Shown here: positions 1-6,029 of the stretch, in pieces
Numbering within the stretch: position 1 is the first letter of the stretch
Layout: each line of letters begins with the position of its first letter
Assembly: GCA_003224075.1 (NCBI GenBank)
Contig: QHYF01000144.1
Span: 1-6,029 of the forward strand
Source of the DNA: Acidobacteriota bacterium
GTDB taxonomy: Bacteria; Acidobacteriota; Terriglobia; Acidiferrales; UBA7541
Direction of reading: 5' to 3'
DNA: 6,029 nucleotides
The notes under the pieces: model-generated
Databases searched by the model: none
What the model was told of the DNA's origin: nothing
The model's input: the letters and a program-made list of their open reading frames with translations, nothing else
Translations under genes and position numbers: made by a program

Positions 1-2068
1 AAAGCGCGGATACGAGCGCATAGATTTCCGTGGAACTGGCGCTGTCACCGTCCACTCCCGAGTAGGATTGCTCGAAGCAGATGCTGGCGGCCAGCGAGAG
101 CGGCTTATCCTGCGCAAACAAGCTGCGCAGATAACCGGCAATGATGTGCACACCCTTGTCATGGAGGCGCCCGCTCAGGTTGGCCTCGCGCTCGATGTTG
201 ATCAGTCCGGTTTTCCCGAGCGCCGCGGTCGCGGTGATGCGCACCGGCTTTCCGAACGAATACCCGCCAATTTCCAGGACGCTCAGCCCGTTCACCTGGC
301 CCACGCGGGTCCCGGAAACATCCACGAGCAACGTTCCTTCCTGAATCATTTCCCGGATGCGCGTTTCGACCAGGTTGTGCCGCTCCATTTTCGAAGACAG
401 CGCGCCGCGAACATGGGCCGCGCGTACCACCGATTCTCCCGCGGCCGCCGCATTGTAATGCGCCTCGCGCGCCAGGTCGGCAATGTCCACGAAGCGCGCC
501 GTCACTTTGTTTCTTCGTCCGGCCTGGCGCACACCGTACTCCAGCATCGCGGCAAACGCGCCGCGGTCAAACGGAAACAAATTTTCTTTTTCCGACAGCG
601 TGCGGAGCCGGCCCGCGTATTCCGCGATGACCCCGTCGCTCATGGCCATTTCTTCATCGAACTCCACGCGCACCTTGAAAATTTTGCGGAAATCTTCCTC
701 ATATTCGTAGAGCAACTCGTACAATTCGCGGTCGCCGATCAGGATGACCTTGACGTTGATGTCGATGGCTTCCGGCTTCAGCGCGCTTCCGCCGAAAGGA
801 TAGAACATTTCGAGCGGCTGGATTTCCAGGCGGTTGTGGTTCAGAGTGCGTTTCAGCGCGCGCCACACGCCCACTTCCGACAGCGCTTCCAGCGAATACA
901 TGATCAGGAAGCCGCCATCGGCGCGCAGCAGCGAACCGCCGCGCAGATCCATGAAGTCGCTCGTCCAGCCGCCGCGCGTGTCGTAGGCGCGCTGGATCGT
1001 CCCGAACAAATTGGCGTAGGTCGGCGTGGTCTCGAAAATGACCGGTGAATTTTCTCCATCGTTGTGCGCAAGAATGACGTTCACGCCGTACACGCGGAAC
1101 GGATCGCGCTCCGGAGCTCCAGGCGGCTTCGGCGCGCCGTCGGGAGTCTCTTCTTCGTGTTCGGCTTCGCCCTCCCGCTCCTTGAAAGGGTCGAGATTGT
1201 CAAGAAGATGGTGGCGCACTTCCTCGAGATACTCGGCCACGTTTGGGCCGGGATATTTTTCCTTGAGCTCCTCAATGACGCCGTCAACCAGCACCGACGC
1301 CGCTTCCTGCTCGAGGTAACTCAACTCGCTGGCCAGTTCGCGGGAGAGCGTCAGCGTCTTCCGGTAGACCACCGTAAATTCCTGGCGGAATTGTTCGTAT
1401 TTGCGCTCGATGTCTTCCGCGGCGGGCCCCTCGAGCTTTCCCTCGTGCACCATCTTGGAGATGTCCTCGATCGGCACCATCTGTCCTTCGAGCACCGGGA
1501 AAATCTCCGGCAGCGCCACCGCGCCTACCTGCATGTGGCCCAGCGCAAACTGCTCCCGCGCGATGCGCCGGGTGAAATCGTCCATCAATTCTTTTTCACG
1601 CACGGTGAACCGTTCGACGATGCGCCCTTTTTGCCGCTGGAACGGTTCGCCTTCGAATACCTGCGGGATGCGCCGCCGCAGAAAATCGATTCCCGCCTGC
1701 GTGTCCTTCTTGAACGCGTTGGCCTGCCCGCGGGGCAGGGCCAGCAGGCGCGGCCGGTCCGGCAACTTGAAATTGTTGACGTAGCAGCGGTCGAGCGACT
1801 CCTTGGTCGGCGGGTGGAGCTCCTGGATCATCCGCGCGATGGTGCCGCCACGGCTGGTTCCCGCCAAGCCGCACACAAACACGTTGTACCCGGGCGCGGA
1901 AAGCTCCACGCCCATTTTCAGCGCGCGCAGAGCGCGCTCCTGGCCGACGAACCCTTCACGCAGCTCCGCTTGCGCCGTTGTCTCGAACGGAATCCGCGAC
2001 AGCTCGCACGTCCAGCGCAGCTTTGCCGTGGAAAGCTCCGCTGGTTTCGGGGCAGGCTTGGTTGTCAT
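1..2068 (-). CDS. LonC-type (AAA_32) Lon-family protease, C-terminus off window
   Basis: Cytoplasmic serine protease of the Lon clan, 689 residues visible. The ATG at 2066-2068 is preceded by AAAGGA four bases upstream. The order is: an N-terminal AAA core (VGQERA at 41-46, P-loop region 67-74); a long helical, probably coiled-coil, insertion at about 155-295; an acidic, proline-rich linker at about 297-322; the second AAA half (PTYANLFG at 349-356, RADGGFL at 382-388, IGDRELYELL at 444-453); and the Lon_C peptidase domain from about 577. The last includes VGQVNGLSV, RITATAALGK, INIEREANLSG, HDKGVHI and GVDGDSASS, with nucleophile Ser676 (codon 41-43). The paired lysine, expected roughly 40-45 residues later, is beyond the window; about 100 residues are probably missing. 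The P-loop reads GLAGTSRG and the Walker B Asp position is Tyr391, so ATP hydrolysis is doubtful. Family members include E. coli YcbZ and the ATP-independent Meiothermus LonC. The family call is firm; the absence of ATPase activity is inferred. Confidence 0.93.
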   Translation of the reverse strand, partial: MTTKPAPKPAELSTAKLRWTCELSRIPFETTAQAELREGFVGQERALRALKMGVELSAPGYNVFVCGLAGTSRGGTIARMIQELHPPTKESLDRCYVNNFKLPDRPRLLALPRGQANAFKKDTQAGIDFLRRRIPQVFEGEPFQRQKGRIVERFTVREKELMDDFTRRIAREQFALGHMQVGAVALPEIFPVLEGQMVPIEDISKMVHEGKLEGPAAEDIERKYEQFRQEFTVVYRKTLTLSRELASELSYLEQEAASVLVDGVIEELKEKYPGPNVAEYLEEVRHHLLDNLDPFKEREGEAEHEEETPDGAPKPPGAPERDPFRVYGVNVILAHNDGENSPVIFETTPTYANLFGTIQRAYDTRGGWTSDFMDLRGGSLLRADGGFLIMYSLEALSEVGVWRALKRTLNHNRLEIQPLEMFYPFGGSALKPEAIDINVKVILIGDRELYELLYEYEEDFRKIFKVRVEFDEEMAMSDGVIAEYAGRLRTLSEKENLFPFDRGAFAAMLEYGVRQAGRRNKVTARFVDIADLAREAHYNAAAAGESVVRAAHVRGALSSKMERHNLVETRIREMIQEGTLLVDVSGTRVGQVNGLSVLEIGGYSFGKPVRITATAALGKTGLINIEREANLSGRLHDKGVHIIAGYLRSLFAQDKPLSLAASICFEQSYSGVDGDSASSTEIYALVSAL

Positions 2069-2072
2069 CAAA

Positions 2073-2078
2073 TCCTTT
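2073..2078 (-). promoter_or_regulatory. Shine-Dalgarno for the Lon-family gene
   Basis: Read on the minus strand, AAAGGA is followed by the four-base spacer TTTG and then the ATG at 2068. The spacer is short but usable, and the site fixes the start codon. A TAGAGT hexamer a little further upstream (2089-2094) could be a -10 element. I see no convincing -35, so transcription may come from the AI-2E gene promoter instead. Confidence 0.6.
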
Positions 2079-2135
2079 CGAGCGCGTTACTCTAGCACAC
2101 CGGGGTCACGCGCCCACGACCAGCCACACCGTGTG

Positions 2136-3209
2136 TTACCCAGCCGTTATCGGTGGGCTTTCTGGCCTCTCCATGTACACGGCCAAAATCCCCGCGGCAG
2201 TGGCCACCAGGATTGGCCCCAGCACCAGACCCAGCATTCCGAACAGGCCGACGCCTCCAACCACGCTGATGAAGATCACCAGCCCGCTCAGTTCCGTTCG
2301 GCCGCCAAGCAAGATCGGCCGAACAACGTTATCCACGACCGTGGACACTCCCGCGCAAATCACCAACAACAGAATGGCTCGCCCCCAGTGCCCGGTAAAC
2401 CCCAGCCAAAGCGATGCAGGGACAAAGATCAGCCCCGAACCAACAACGGGCACCAGCGAAAAGAAGGCCATCGCCACGCCCCAAAAGAGAGGCGTGGGCA
2501 ATTTCACGATGGCAAAGCCCAGGCCTCCGAGCGTGCCCTGAATCGCGGCGATAATCAGGCTCGTGATGACGCTTGCGGAGATCAGGTTCTGCGCCTGGGT
2601 GATCATCGTCTCCCTGTGCTCGGGGTCAAACGGCAGAATGCTTCGGACACCGCGGATAATCTGATCGGCGTCGCGAAAGAAATAAAACATCGCGAAAATC
2701 ATGACGAACAAATCGAAAATAAACTCCGCGATGTTGCGCAGAACCGTGCCGAGGCGCTCAGCCAGAAATCCCGCCTGTTTCTCAACACCCTGTTCAAGCA
2801 TCTGCAGCACGTTGGCATTGGGGTCCAGGCCAGGCACGCGCTGCGCGATCCAGACCCAGCTTTTCGTCACTATCGGCGCGTGCTCTACCACGATGGAATG
2901 CTGCATCCCGCGGGAAATCGAAACCGCTTCTCGAACGAACAGCGTGGTCACGAGAATTGCCGGCGCGATCAGCAGAATGGTCACCGCCAGCGTGCTGAAA
3001 ATGGCCGCCTGGCTCGCGGAAAACCGCCGCACCAGCCGGAGCTGCATAGGGTAGAAAAAAATCACCAGGATCGCCGCCCACCCCAGGGCGGCCAGGAACG
3101 GTTCGTAGATCCGGAAAACGAGGTAGAAAAGCAGCAAGAGCACGCCGTACGAAAGAACAGTGGTTAAACGGTCACTCGTGGTCGCGTTGGTGGGAGAGAC
3201 GGGATTCAT
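2136..3209 (-). CDS. AI-2E family transporter (PerM/TqsA-like membrane protein)
   Basis: Integral inner-membrane protein of 357 residues, the usual length for this family (Pfam AI-2E_transport). Members export small molecules such as autoinducer-2 or act as ion antiporters; the substrate here cannot be read from sequence. A short polar N-terminus is followed by hydrophobic segments at about 18-52 (two helices), 68-92, 158-178, 208-236, 240-270, 276-292 and 307-346. A soluble stretch lies at about 93-157. Family hallmarks near the C-terminus are SLVPVVGSGLIFVPA (251-265), VVDNVVRPILLGG (291-303) and the glycine-rich GGVGLFGMLGLVLGP (318-332). I chose the ATG at 3207-3209 rather than an in-frame ATG 19 codons upstream, because the extra residues are polar and unlike the family, and a -10-like TATAGT lies inside that extension. 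The gene ends 67 bases before the Lon-family gene on the same strand, so a two-gene operon is plausible. Confidence 0.92.
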   Translation of the reverse strand: MNPVSPTNATTSDRLTTVLSYGVLLLLFYLVFRIYEPFLAALGWAAILVIFFYPMQLRLVRRFSASQAAIFSTLAVTILLIAPAILVTTLFVREAVSISRGMQHSIVVEHAPIVTKSWVWIAQRVPGLDPNANVLQMLEQGVEKQAGFLAERLGTVLRNIAEFIFDLFVMIFAMFYFFRDADQIIRGVRSILPFDPEHRETMITQAQNLISASVITSLIIAAIQGTLGGLGFAIVKLPTPLFWGVAMAFFSLVPVVGSGLIFVPASLWLGFTGHWGRAILLLVICAGVSTVVDNVVRPILLGGRTELSGLVIFISVVGGVGLFGMLGLVLGPILVATAAGILAVYMERPESPPITAG

Positions 3210-3221
3210 GGTCGTACTATA
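3210..3221 (-). promoter_or_regulatory. Putative -10 element and leaderless start of AI-2E gene
   Basis: On the minus strand TATAGT (3216-3221) is followed by six bases and then the ATG at 3209. That spacing would put transcription initiation at or next to the start codon. No Shine-Dalgarno-like purine run lies in front of the ATG. A TTGGCT at 3238-3243 is a possible -35, but its 14-base spacing is short. The -10 match is seen; leaderless transcription is inferred. Confidence 0.4.
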
Positions 3222-3224
3222 ATG

Positions 3225-3253
3225 TTGATAGGTCGAGCCAAGCCTGATAGCTT
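3225..3253 (+). promoter_or_regulatory. Putative sigma-70-type promoter for MFS gene
   Basis: TTGATA (3225-3230, five of six to the -35 consensus) is separated by 17 bases from TAGCTT (3248-3253, three of six to the -10 consensus, keeping the key A and final T). It would start transcription about 40 bases before the MFS ATG. A perfect TATAAT on the same strand at 3218-3223 is an alternative -10 but has no recognisable -35. The hexamer TGATAG occurs twice here (3226-3231 and 3245-3250) and could be part of an operator. Confidence 0.35.
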
Positions 3254-3301
3254 CTCGCGCACGCACCCCAAGGGGCGTACAGGTCGCCGGGCAAACTCAG
3301 C

Positions 3302-4558
3302 ATGTCAACGAAGCCCACTCCGCTCACGTCTCCGCTGACGTCCTACCAAGTTCGCCTCCTTGCTGTACTTGCTTTAGTCAATTTTGTCAACTTCGCGGAC
3401 CGCCAGGTGATTGTGCCGCTCGTTCCGCTCCTACGCGCGCACCTGGGCATCAGCGATGCACAGCTTGGCTCGCTTCAGACCTGGCTCCTTGTCATTCTGG
3501 CCATCGCCAGCATTCCCTTCGGCTTCCTCGCCGACCGCTTCAGCCGCAAACAGATCATTGCAGGCGGTATCGTCTTTTGGAGCATGGCCACCTTCGCCAG
3601 CGGCCTCGCTTCCTCGTTTGCCTTTCTTCTGGTCGCGCGTGCGTTGGTCGGCGTGGGAGAAGCCGCCTACGCCCCGGCCGCGCAATCCATGATCTCCGGA
3701 AGCTTCCCGCAAGAGAGACGCGCGCTGGCCCAAGCCATTTTTGCCTCCGGCATGCTCCTCGGCGGCGCTTCGGGCCTGGCGCTTGGCGGCGTTATGGGGG
3801 CGTTCCACGGCTGGCAGCACGCTTTCTTTATCGTCGCCATTGCCGGCCTTATTCCAGGCATCGCGGTTCTTTGGCTGGAAGAGCCGCCCCGTGGCCCGCG
3901 CTCCGAGGTTGTCCCTCTGAGCCGCATTCTCAGTGTCCCTGCATTTGTGGCCATGATCGTGGCTGGGGTGTTCATCACGTTTTCAAGCGTCTCGCTGCTC
4001 ACCTGGGGCATCGACTTCGCCGTCAATTACAAGGATTTCAGCCTTCGCGAAGCGGCCGTCTCCCTCGCCCTAATCGCTCTTTTCTCCCTGGTTTTTGGCG
4101 TACTCATGGGCGGGTGGGTGGCCGACCGCCTGCAGCGCCGCTTTGTCTACGGCCGCATCATGGCCATCATGGGCGCGTTTTTGCTCGCCGCGCCATTTCT
4201 TTTGCTGGCCATTGAAGCGGAAGAAAAGTGGACGGTGCTGACGGGCCTCTTCGTCGCCGGCTTCTTCATGTCCTGGTATCACGGCCCGGTCACTGCTGTC
4301 ATTCACGATATGATGCCGCGCCGCGCCCACGCCACTTCCGTGGGCGTCTACATGTTTGTGACACAGCTCGTAGGAGCGCTGGGACCGCAGGTCGTCGGCC
4401 GAATCTCCGACCTCCGTGATCTTCAGCTCGGCCTTCAAATCTCTGTTGCGGTGATGGTTGCCGGCGCTCTCCTGATGCTAGTCGTCATCCACTTCATCCG
4501 GCGCGACGGCATTCGTCATCCGGTTCTCGACGCCTTCCACGCCGAACCCGGCGACTGA
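3302..4558 (+). CDS. MFS transporter, Spinster-like
   Basis: Major facilitator superfamily permease of 418 residues with about twelve predicted membrane helices, located in the inner membrane. Signature features are an Asp-Arg pair in helix 1 (NFADRQVIVP, D33-R34), motif A in the helix 2-3 loop (GFLADRFSRK, 74-83), helix 4 RALVGVGEAAYAP (113-125, with R113 and E120), and a degenerate second motif A in the C-terminal half (GGWVADRLQRR, 270-280). The helix 1 DR pair together with the helix 4 Arg...Glu pattern is characteristic of the Spinster branch (Spns lipid and proton-coupled transporters) and related organic-anion carriers. The substrate is not predictable. The ATG at 3302 is the only sensible start, as the first helix begins about 18 residues later; no strong Shine-Dalgarno is visible. 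The gene is divergent from the AI-2E gene and convergent with the small gene at 4619-4993, and appears monocistronic with its own terminator. The superfamily is certain; the Spinster assignment is probable. Confidence 0.93.
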   Translation: MSTKPTPLTSPLTSYQVRLLAVLALVNFVNFADRQVIVPLVPLLRAHLGISDAQLGSLQTWLLVILAIASIPFGFLADRFSRKQIIAGGIVFWSMATFASGLASSFAFLLVARALVGVGEAAYAPAAQSMISGSFPQERRALAQAIFASGMLLGGASGLALGGVMGAFHGWQHAFFIVAIAGLIPGIAVLWLEEPPRGPRSEVVPLSRILSVPAFVAMIVAGVFITFSSVSLLTWGIDFAVNYKDFSLREAAVSLALIALFSLVFGVLMGGWVADRLQRRFVYGRIMAIMGAFLLAAPFLLLAIEAEEKWTVLTGLFVAGFFMSWYHGPVTAVIHDMMPRRAHATSVGVYMFVTQLVGALGPQVVGRISDLRDLQLGLQISVAVMVAGALLMLVVIHFIRRDGIRHPVLDAFHAEPGD

Positions 4559-4575
4559 CCGCTCCAAAGAAAATA

Positions 4576-4594
4576 GCGGGCGAGGCCCGCCCTT
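4576..4594. terminator. Bidirectional intrinsic terminator
   Basis: A six-base-pair all-GC stem, GCGGGC (4576-4581) and GCCCGC (4585-4590), encloses the loop GAG. On the plus strand it is followed by CCTTTT, 18-36 bases after the MFS stop. On the minus strand it is followed by TATTTTCTTT, about 30 bases after the stop of the small gene. It fits a shared terminator between convergent genes. Confidence 0.75.
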
Positions 4595-4618
4595 TTCCCA
4601 GCGGATCCCTGAAGATTC

Positions 4619-4993
4619 CTATTTGATGCCGATCTGTTCGATCAGGCGAACAACTTCATTTTCGGGAACGTCGTAGAGCGGCCGCAAATCCTCTTCTTCA
4701 AGCCGTTCGCGCAGATACTCCGCGGCCACAAAACTCGCCTCCCGGTCCGTCAAGTCGCGCCCCACCTTTTCGCGGAACTTCACGAACGCCGTGTGCGCCA
4801 ACCCGACAACGTGCGCCGCGCCATCCACGAAAAACTTCGTGTCAATCGTATCCGCGTGCCGTGTTGCGATGCCGTTCCACATATGCGAGAAGCGGCACTG
4901 GTACGTCTGCCCGCTCAGCTTGGAGGTCACTTCAAAGGAGCCGATGAACTGGCTCATCGCGCCGGTATTGGCGAGCACAGGGCGAGTCGTCAC
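4619..4993 (-). CDS. Conserved-looking hypothetical protein, 124 aa
   Basis: I do not recognise this protein. The frame starts with GTG at 4991-4993, preceded by a good Shine-Dalgarno (AGGGAG, five-base spacer), and ends with TAG. It has no signal peptide and no hydrophobic segment long enough for a membrane helix, so it is probably cytoplasmic. The N-terminal half looks like short beta strands (SQFIGSFEVTSKLSG at 14-28, YQCRF at 31-35, KFFVDG at 53-58). The C-terminal half is charged and probably helical: FVKFREKVGRDLTDREASF (70-88), then a stretch containing EYLRERLEEEDL (92-103). The single cysteine is C33; histidines are H37, H46, H61 and H67. The gene lies 120 bases downstream of the aminotransferase gene on the same strand, but a weak terminator hairpin lies between them, so independent expression is likely. 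The strong ribosome site and sensible codon use argue that it is real. Confidence 0.8.
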   Translation of the reverse strand: MTTRPVLANTGAMSQFIGSFEVTSKLSGQTYQCRFSHMWNGIATRHADTIDTKFFVDGAAHVVGLAHTAFVKFREKVGRDLTDREASFVAAEYLRERLEEEDLRPLYDVPENEVVRLIEQIGIK

Positions 4994-4997
4994 GCAA

Positions 4998-5004
4998 TCT
5001 CCCT
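4998..5004 (-). promoter_or_regulatory. Shine-Dalgarno deciding a GTG start
   Basis: Minus-strand AGGGAGA is followed by TTGC and GTG; counted from GGAG the spacer is five bases. The in-frame ATG twelve codons later (4955-4957) has no purine-rich site in front of it, so the GTG is preferred. Confidence 0.65.
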
Positions 5005-5023
5005 CTCTTCACAACTCTAACTT

Positions 5024-5043
5024 AAAACCGCTATTCCGAGCGG
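5024..5043 (-). terminator. Weak intrinsic terminator after the aminotransferase gene
   Basis: On the minus strand a five-base-pair stem CCGCT...AGCGG with loop CGGAAT (5028-5043) runs directly into TTTTAAG. It lies about 70 bases past the aminotransferase stop. The short stem and only four Ts make it a modest terminator at best. It overlaps the palindromic unit at 5033-5080. Confidence 0.4.
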
Positions 5044-5080
5044 AGTCCCTGCGGTTCTTGCCGGGACGAAGTCGAGGAAT
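5033..5080. repeat. Imperfect palindromic intergenic unit (REP-like candidate)
   Basis: Two nested inverted pairs with a common centre are present: outer ATTCC (5033-5037) with GGAAT (5076-5080), and inner GTCCC (5045-5049) with GGGAC (5063-5067). The near-symmetric arms contain GAGCGGAGTC and GAAGTCGAGG. Its wording resembles the GGAGTC/AAGTCGA-type dispersed intergenic repeats common in acidobacterial and other genomes, from memory. Only one copy lies in the window, so repeat status is inferred. Confidence 0.4.
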
Positions 5081-5113
5081 TTCTCACGGTATGCGCTGCC
5101 GCTGCACTCGTCC

Positions 5114-6029
5114 TTACCTGCTGACGGCAGTCGCGGTTTCCGCATGGGTATAACTCCGCACCGCCGCTCCGACGCCCGCGCCGCTGGGCACGCGGAAGCC
5201 CCGATCGAGCAGCGTCTTTTCCAACGCCGCGAGGAATAGCAGCACGTTCGGCTTCTGGCTGCAGTAGCCCATCAATCCCACGCGCCAGATTTTCCCCTTC
5301 ACGGCCCCGAATCCGCCGGCAATCTCGATATTGAACTCGTCGAGGAGCTGATTTCGCACCTTTACGTCATCCACGCCGCCCGGAATCATCACTGCCGTGA
5401 CCGTCGGCAAACGGTCGGCGGGGTTCTTGACCAGCAGATCCAGCCCCATCGCTTCGAGTCCCGCAATCAGCGCCTGCTGATTCACGCGATGGCGCTCCCA
5501 GCGCGCTTCCAGGCCTTCTTCCACGACCAGCCGCATCGCCTCGCGCAACGCAAAGATCAGCGAAATCGGCGGCGTGTGATGATACAGCCGGTCCTTGCCC
5601 CAATAATTCATCGCCGTGGTCAAGTCGAAATACCAGCTTTGCACTTTCGTCTTGCGCTTGCGGAAGACTTCTTCGGCCGTGGGGCTTACCGTGATCGGCG
5701 ACATTCCCGGGGGAGCGCTGATGGCCTTCTGCGATCCGCTGAAGCAGATGTCAATGCGCTGGCGATCTACATGAACGGGCACCGCCGCAAGTGACGCCAC
5801 CGCATCTACAATCAGCAGCGCTCCCAATTCATCGGCGACCTTTCGAAACGCCTCGATGCCGGTGATCACCCCAGTCGAGGTTTCTCCATGCGCCAGGCCA
5901 ACGATCTTAACCTTCTTGCCCTTCCCCGCGCGGCGCACATCCTCCGGATCCACTGGCTTTCCGTACGGCACCTCGACCTTGATCACCTTCGACGACGCCC
6001 GCGTCGCAATCTCGTACATGCGCTCGGAA
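5114..6029 (-). CDS. Class V aminotransferase (alanine-glyoxylate/serine-pyruvate type), N-terminus off window
   Basis: Cytosolic PLP enzyme of fold type I that moves an amino group between alanine or serine and glyoxylate or pyruvate. The visible part begins ...SERMYEIATRA, the family's (G/S)ERM motif, so the reading frame enters from the right edge; the Met codon at 6017-6019 is internal. About 80-95 N-terminal residues are missing. Seen in order, counting that Met as 1: AHGETSTGV (43-51), the PLP-ring aspartate in IVDAVASL (D72), the Schiff-base lysine in SGSQKAISAPPG (K98, codon 5726-5728), YHHTPP (146-151), and the substrate-carboxylate arginine in WRVGLMG (R246, codon 5282-5284). All key residues in the visible part are intact. 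The tail after RGFRVPSG is a short Ala/Thr-rich extension ending in TAA. Precise substrates cannot be told; serine-glyoxylate or ureidoglycine aminotransferase activity is also possible within this family. Confidence 0.92.
   Translation of the reverse strand, partial: SERMYEIATRASSKVIKVEVPYGKPVDPEDVRRAGKGKKVKIVGLAHGETSTGVITGIEAFRKVADELGALLIVDAVASLAAVPVHVDRQRIDICFSGSQKAISAPPGMSPITVSPTAEEVFRKRKTKVQSWYFDLTTAMNYWGKDRLYHHTPPISLIFALREAMRLVVEEGLEARWERHRVNQQALIAGLEAMGLDLLVKNPADRLPTVTAVMIPGGVDDVKVRNQLLDEFNIEIAGGFGAVKGKIWRVGLMGYCSQKPNVLLFLAALEKTLLDRGFRVPSGAGVGAAVRSYTHAETATAVSR

Noticed and set aside
68..2095. Long plus-strand open frames (68-1048 and 1064-2095) opposite the Lon-like gene
   Set aside because: They are antisense to a gene with clear family motifs; their products are rich in Arg, His and Gln with no recognisable domain. 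High GC at third positions leaves few stops on the opposite strand.
1803..3167. A 454-codon plus-strand open frame spanning the Lon/AI-2E junction
   Set aside because: It crosses two real minus-strand genes and their spacer, and its product is hydrophilic, biased (His, Arg, Gln, Asn) and matches no family I know.
3210..3266. Upstream in-frame ATG (3264-3266) for the AI-2E transporter
   Set aside because: The added 19 residues are polar and atypical, and the promoter-like TATAGT would fall inside the coding sequence.
3266..3275. CCCCAAGGGG as a possible operator or distal Shine-Dalgarno for the MFS gene
   Set aside because: It is more than 25 bases from the ATG, too far for ribosome binding, and is too short and simple to call an operator.
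4955..4957. Internal ATG as start of the 124-residue protein
   Set aside because: No Shine-Dalgarno precedes it, whereas the GTG twelve codons upstream has a good one.
4791..5153. Plus-strand open frame over the small gene and the adjacent gap
   Set aside because: It overlaps a better-supported minus-strand gene and runs through the hairpin-containing spacer into the aminotransferase 3' end.
6017..6019. ATG at 6017-6019 as the true start of the aminotransferase
   Set aside because: The frame continues upstream to the edge as Ser-Glu-Arg-Met, a conserved internal motif, and the family needs about 80-95 more N-terminal residues.

Overview
The window holds five protein-coding genes, two of them cut by the window edges, packed at bacterial density. 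There are no RNA genes, mobile elements or CRISPR arrays that I can see. Base composition is moderately high GC (high fifties by eye), with G/C-rich third codon positions. The gene set (a LonC-type protease, an AI-2E/PerM-family membrane protein, a Spinster-like MFS carrier and a class V aminotransferase) and the style of the intergenic DNA suggest a soil-type Gram-negative, most likely an acidobacterium. This taxonomic guess is inference only.

Layout: the left third (1-2068, minus strand) is a Lon-family protease with an N-terminal AAA_32-type ATPase module and the start of the Lon_C peptidase domain. The catalytic serine is present and the partner lysine lies off the left edge. Both nucleotide-binding motifs look degenerate. 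Sixty-seven bases upstream, on the same strand, is an AI-2E family transporter gene (2136-3209), so the two may be cotranscribed. A 92-bp divergent region (3210-3301) carries promoter-like elements for both directions. One of them sits so close to the transporter ATG that a leaderless mRNA is plausible.

To the right, on the plus strand, is an MFS permease gene (3302-4558) that resembles the Spinster branch. It converges on an unrecognised 124-residue protein gene (4619-4993, minus strand) across a hairpin that can terminate transcription in both directions. That small gene uses a GTG start with a clear Shine-Dalgarno sequence. It follows a class V (alanine-glyoxylate / serine-pyruvate type) aminotransferase gene (5114 to the right edge, minus strand, 5' end missing). 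The 120-bp gap between them contains a weak terminator hairpin and an imperfect palindrome that looks like a dispersed intergenic repeat.

Functionally the genes do not form one obvious pathway: proteolysis, two membrane transporters and one amino-acid/glyoxylate enzyme. Most of the window is ordinary chromosomal sequence. The points most worth checking are the apparently ATPase-dead LonC-like protease, the leaderless start, the small orphan protein and the palindromic intergenic unit.
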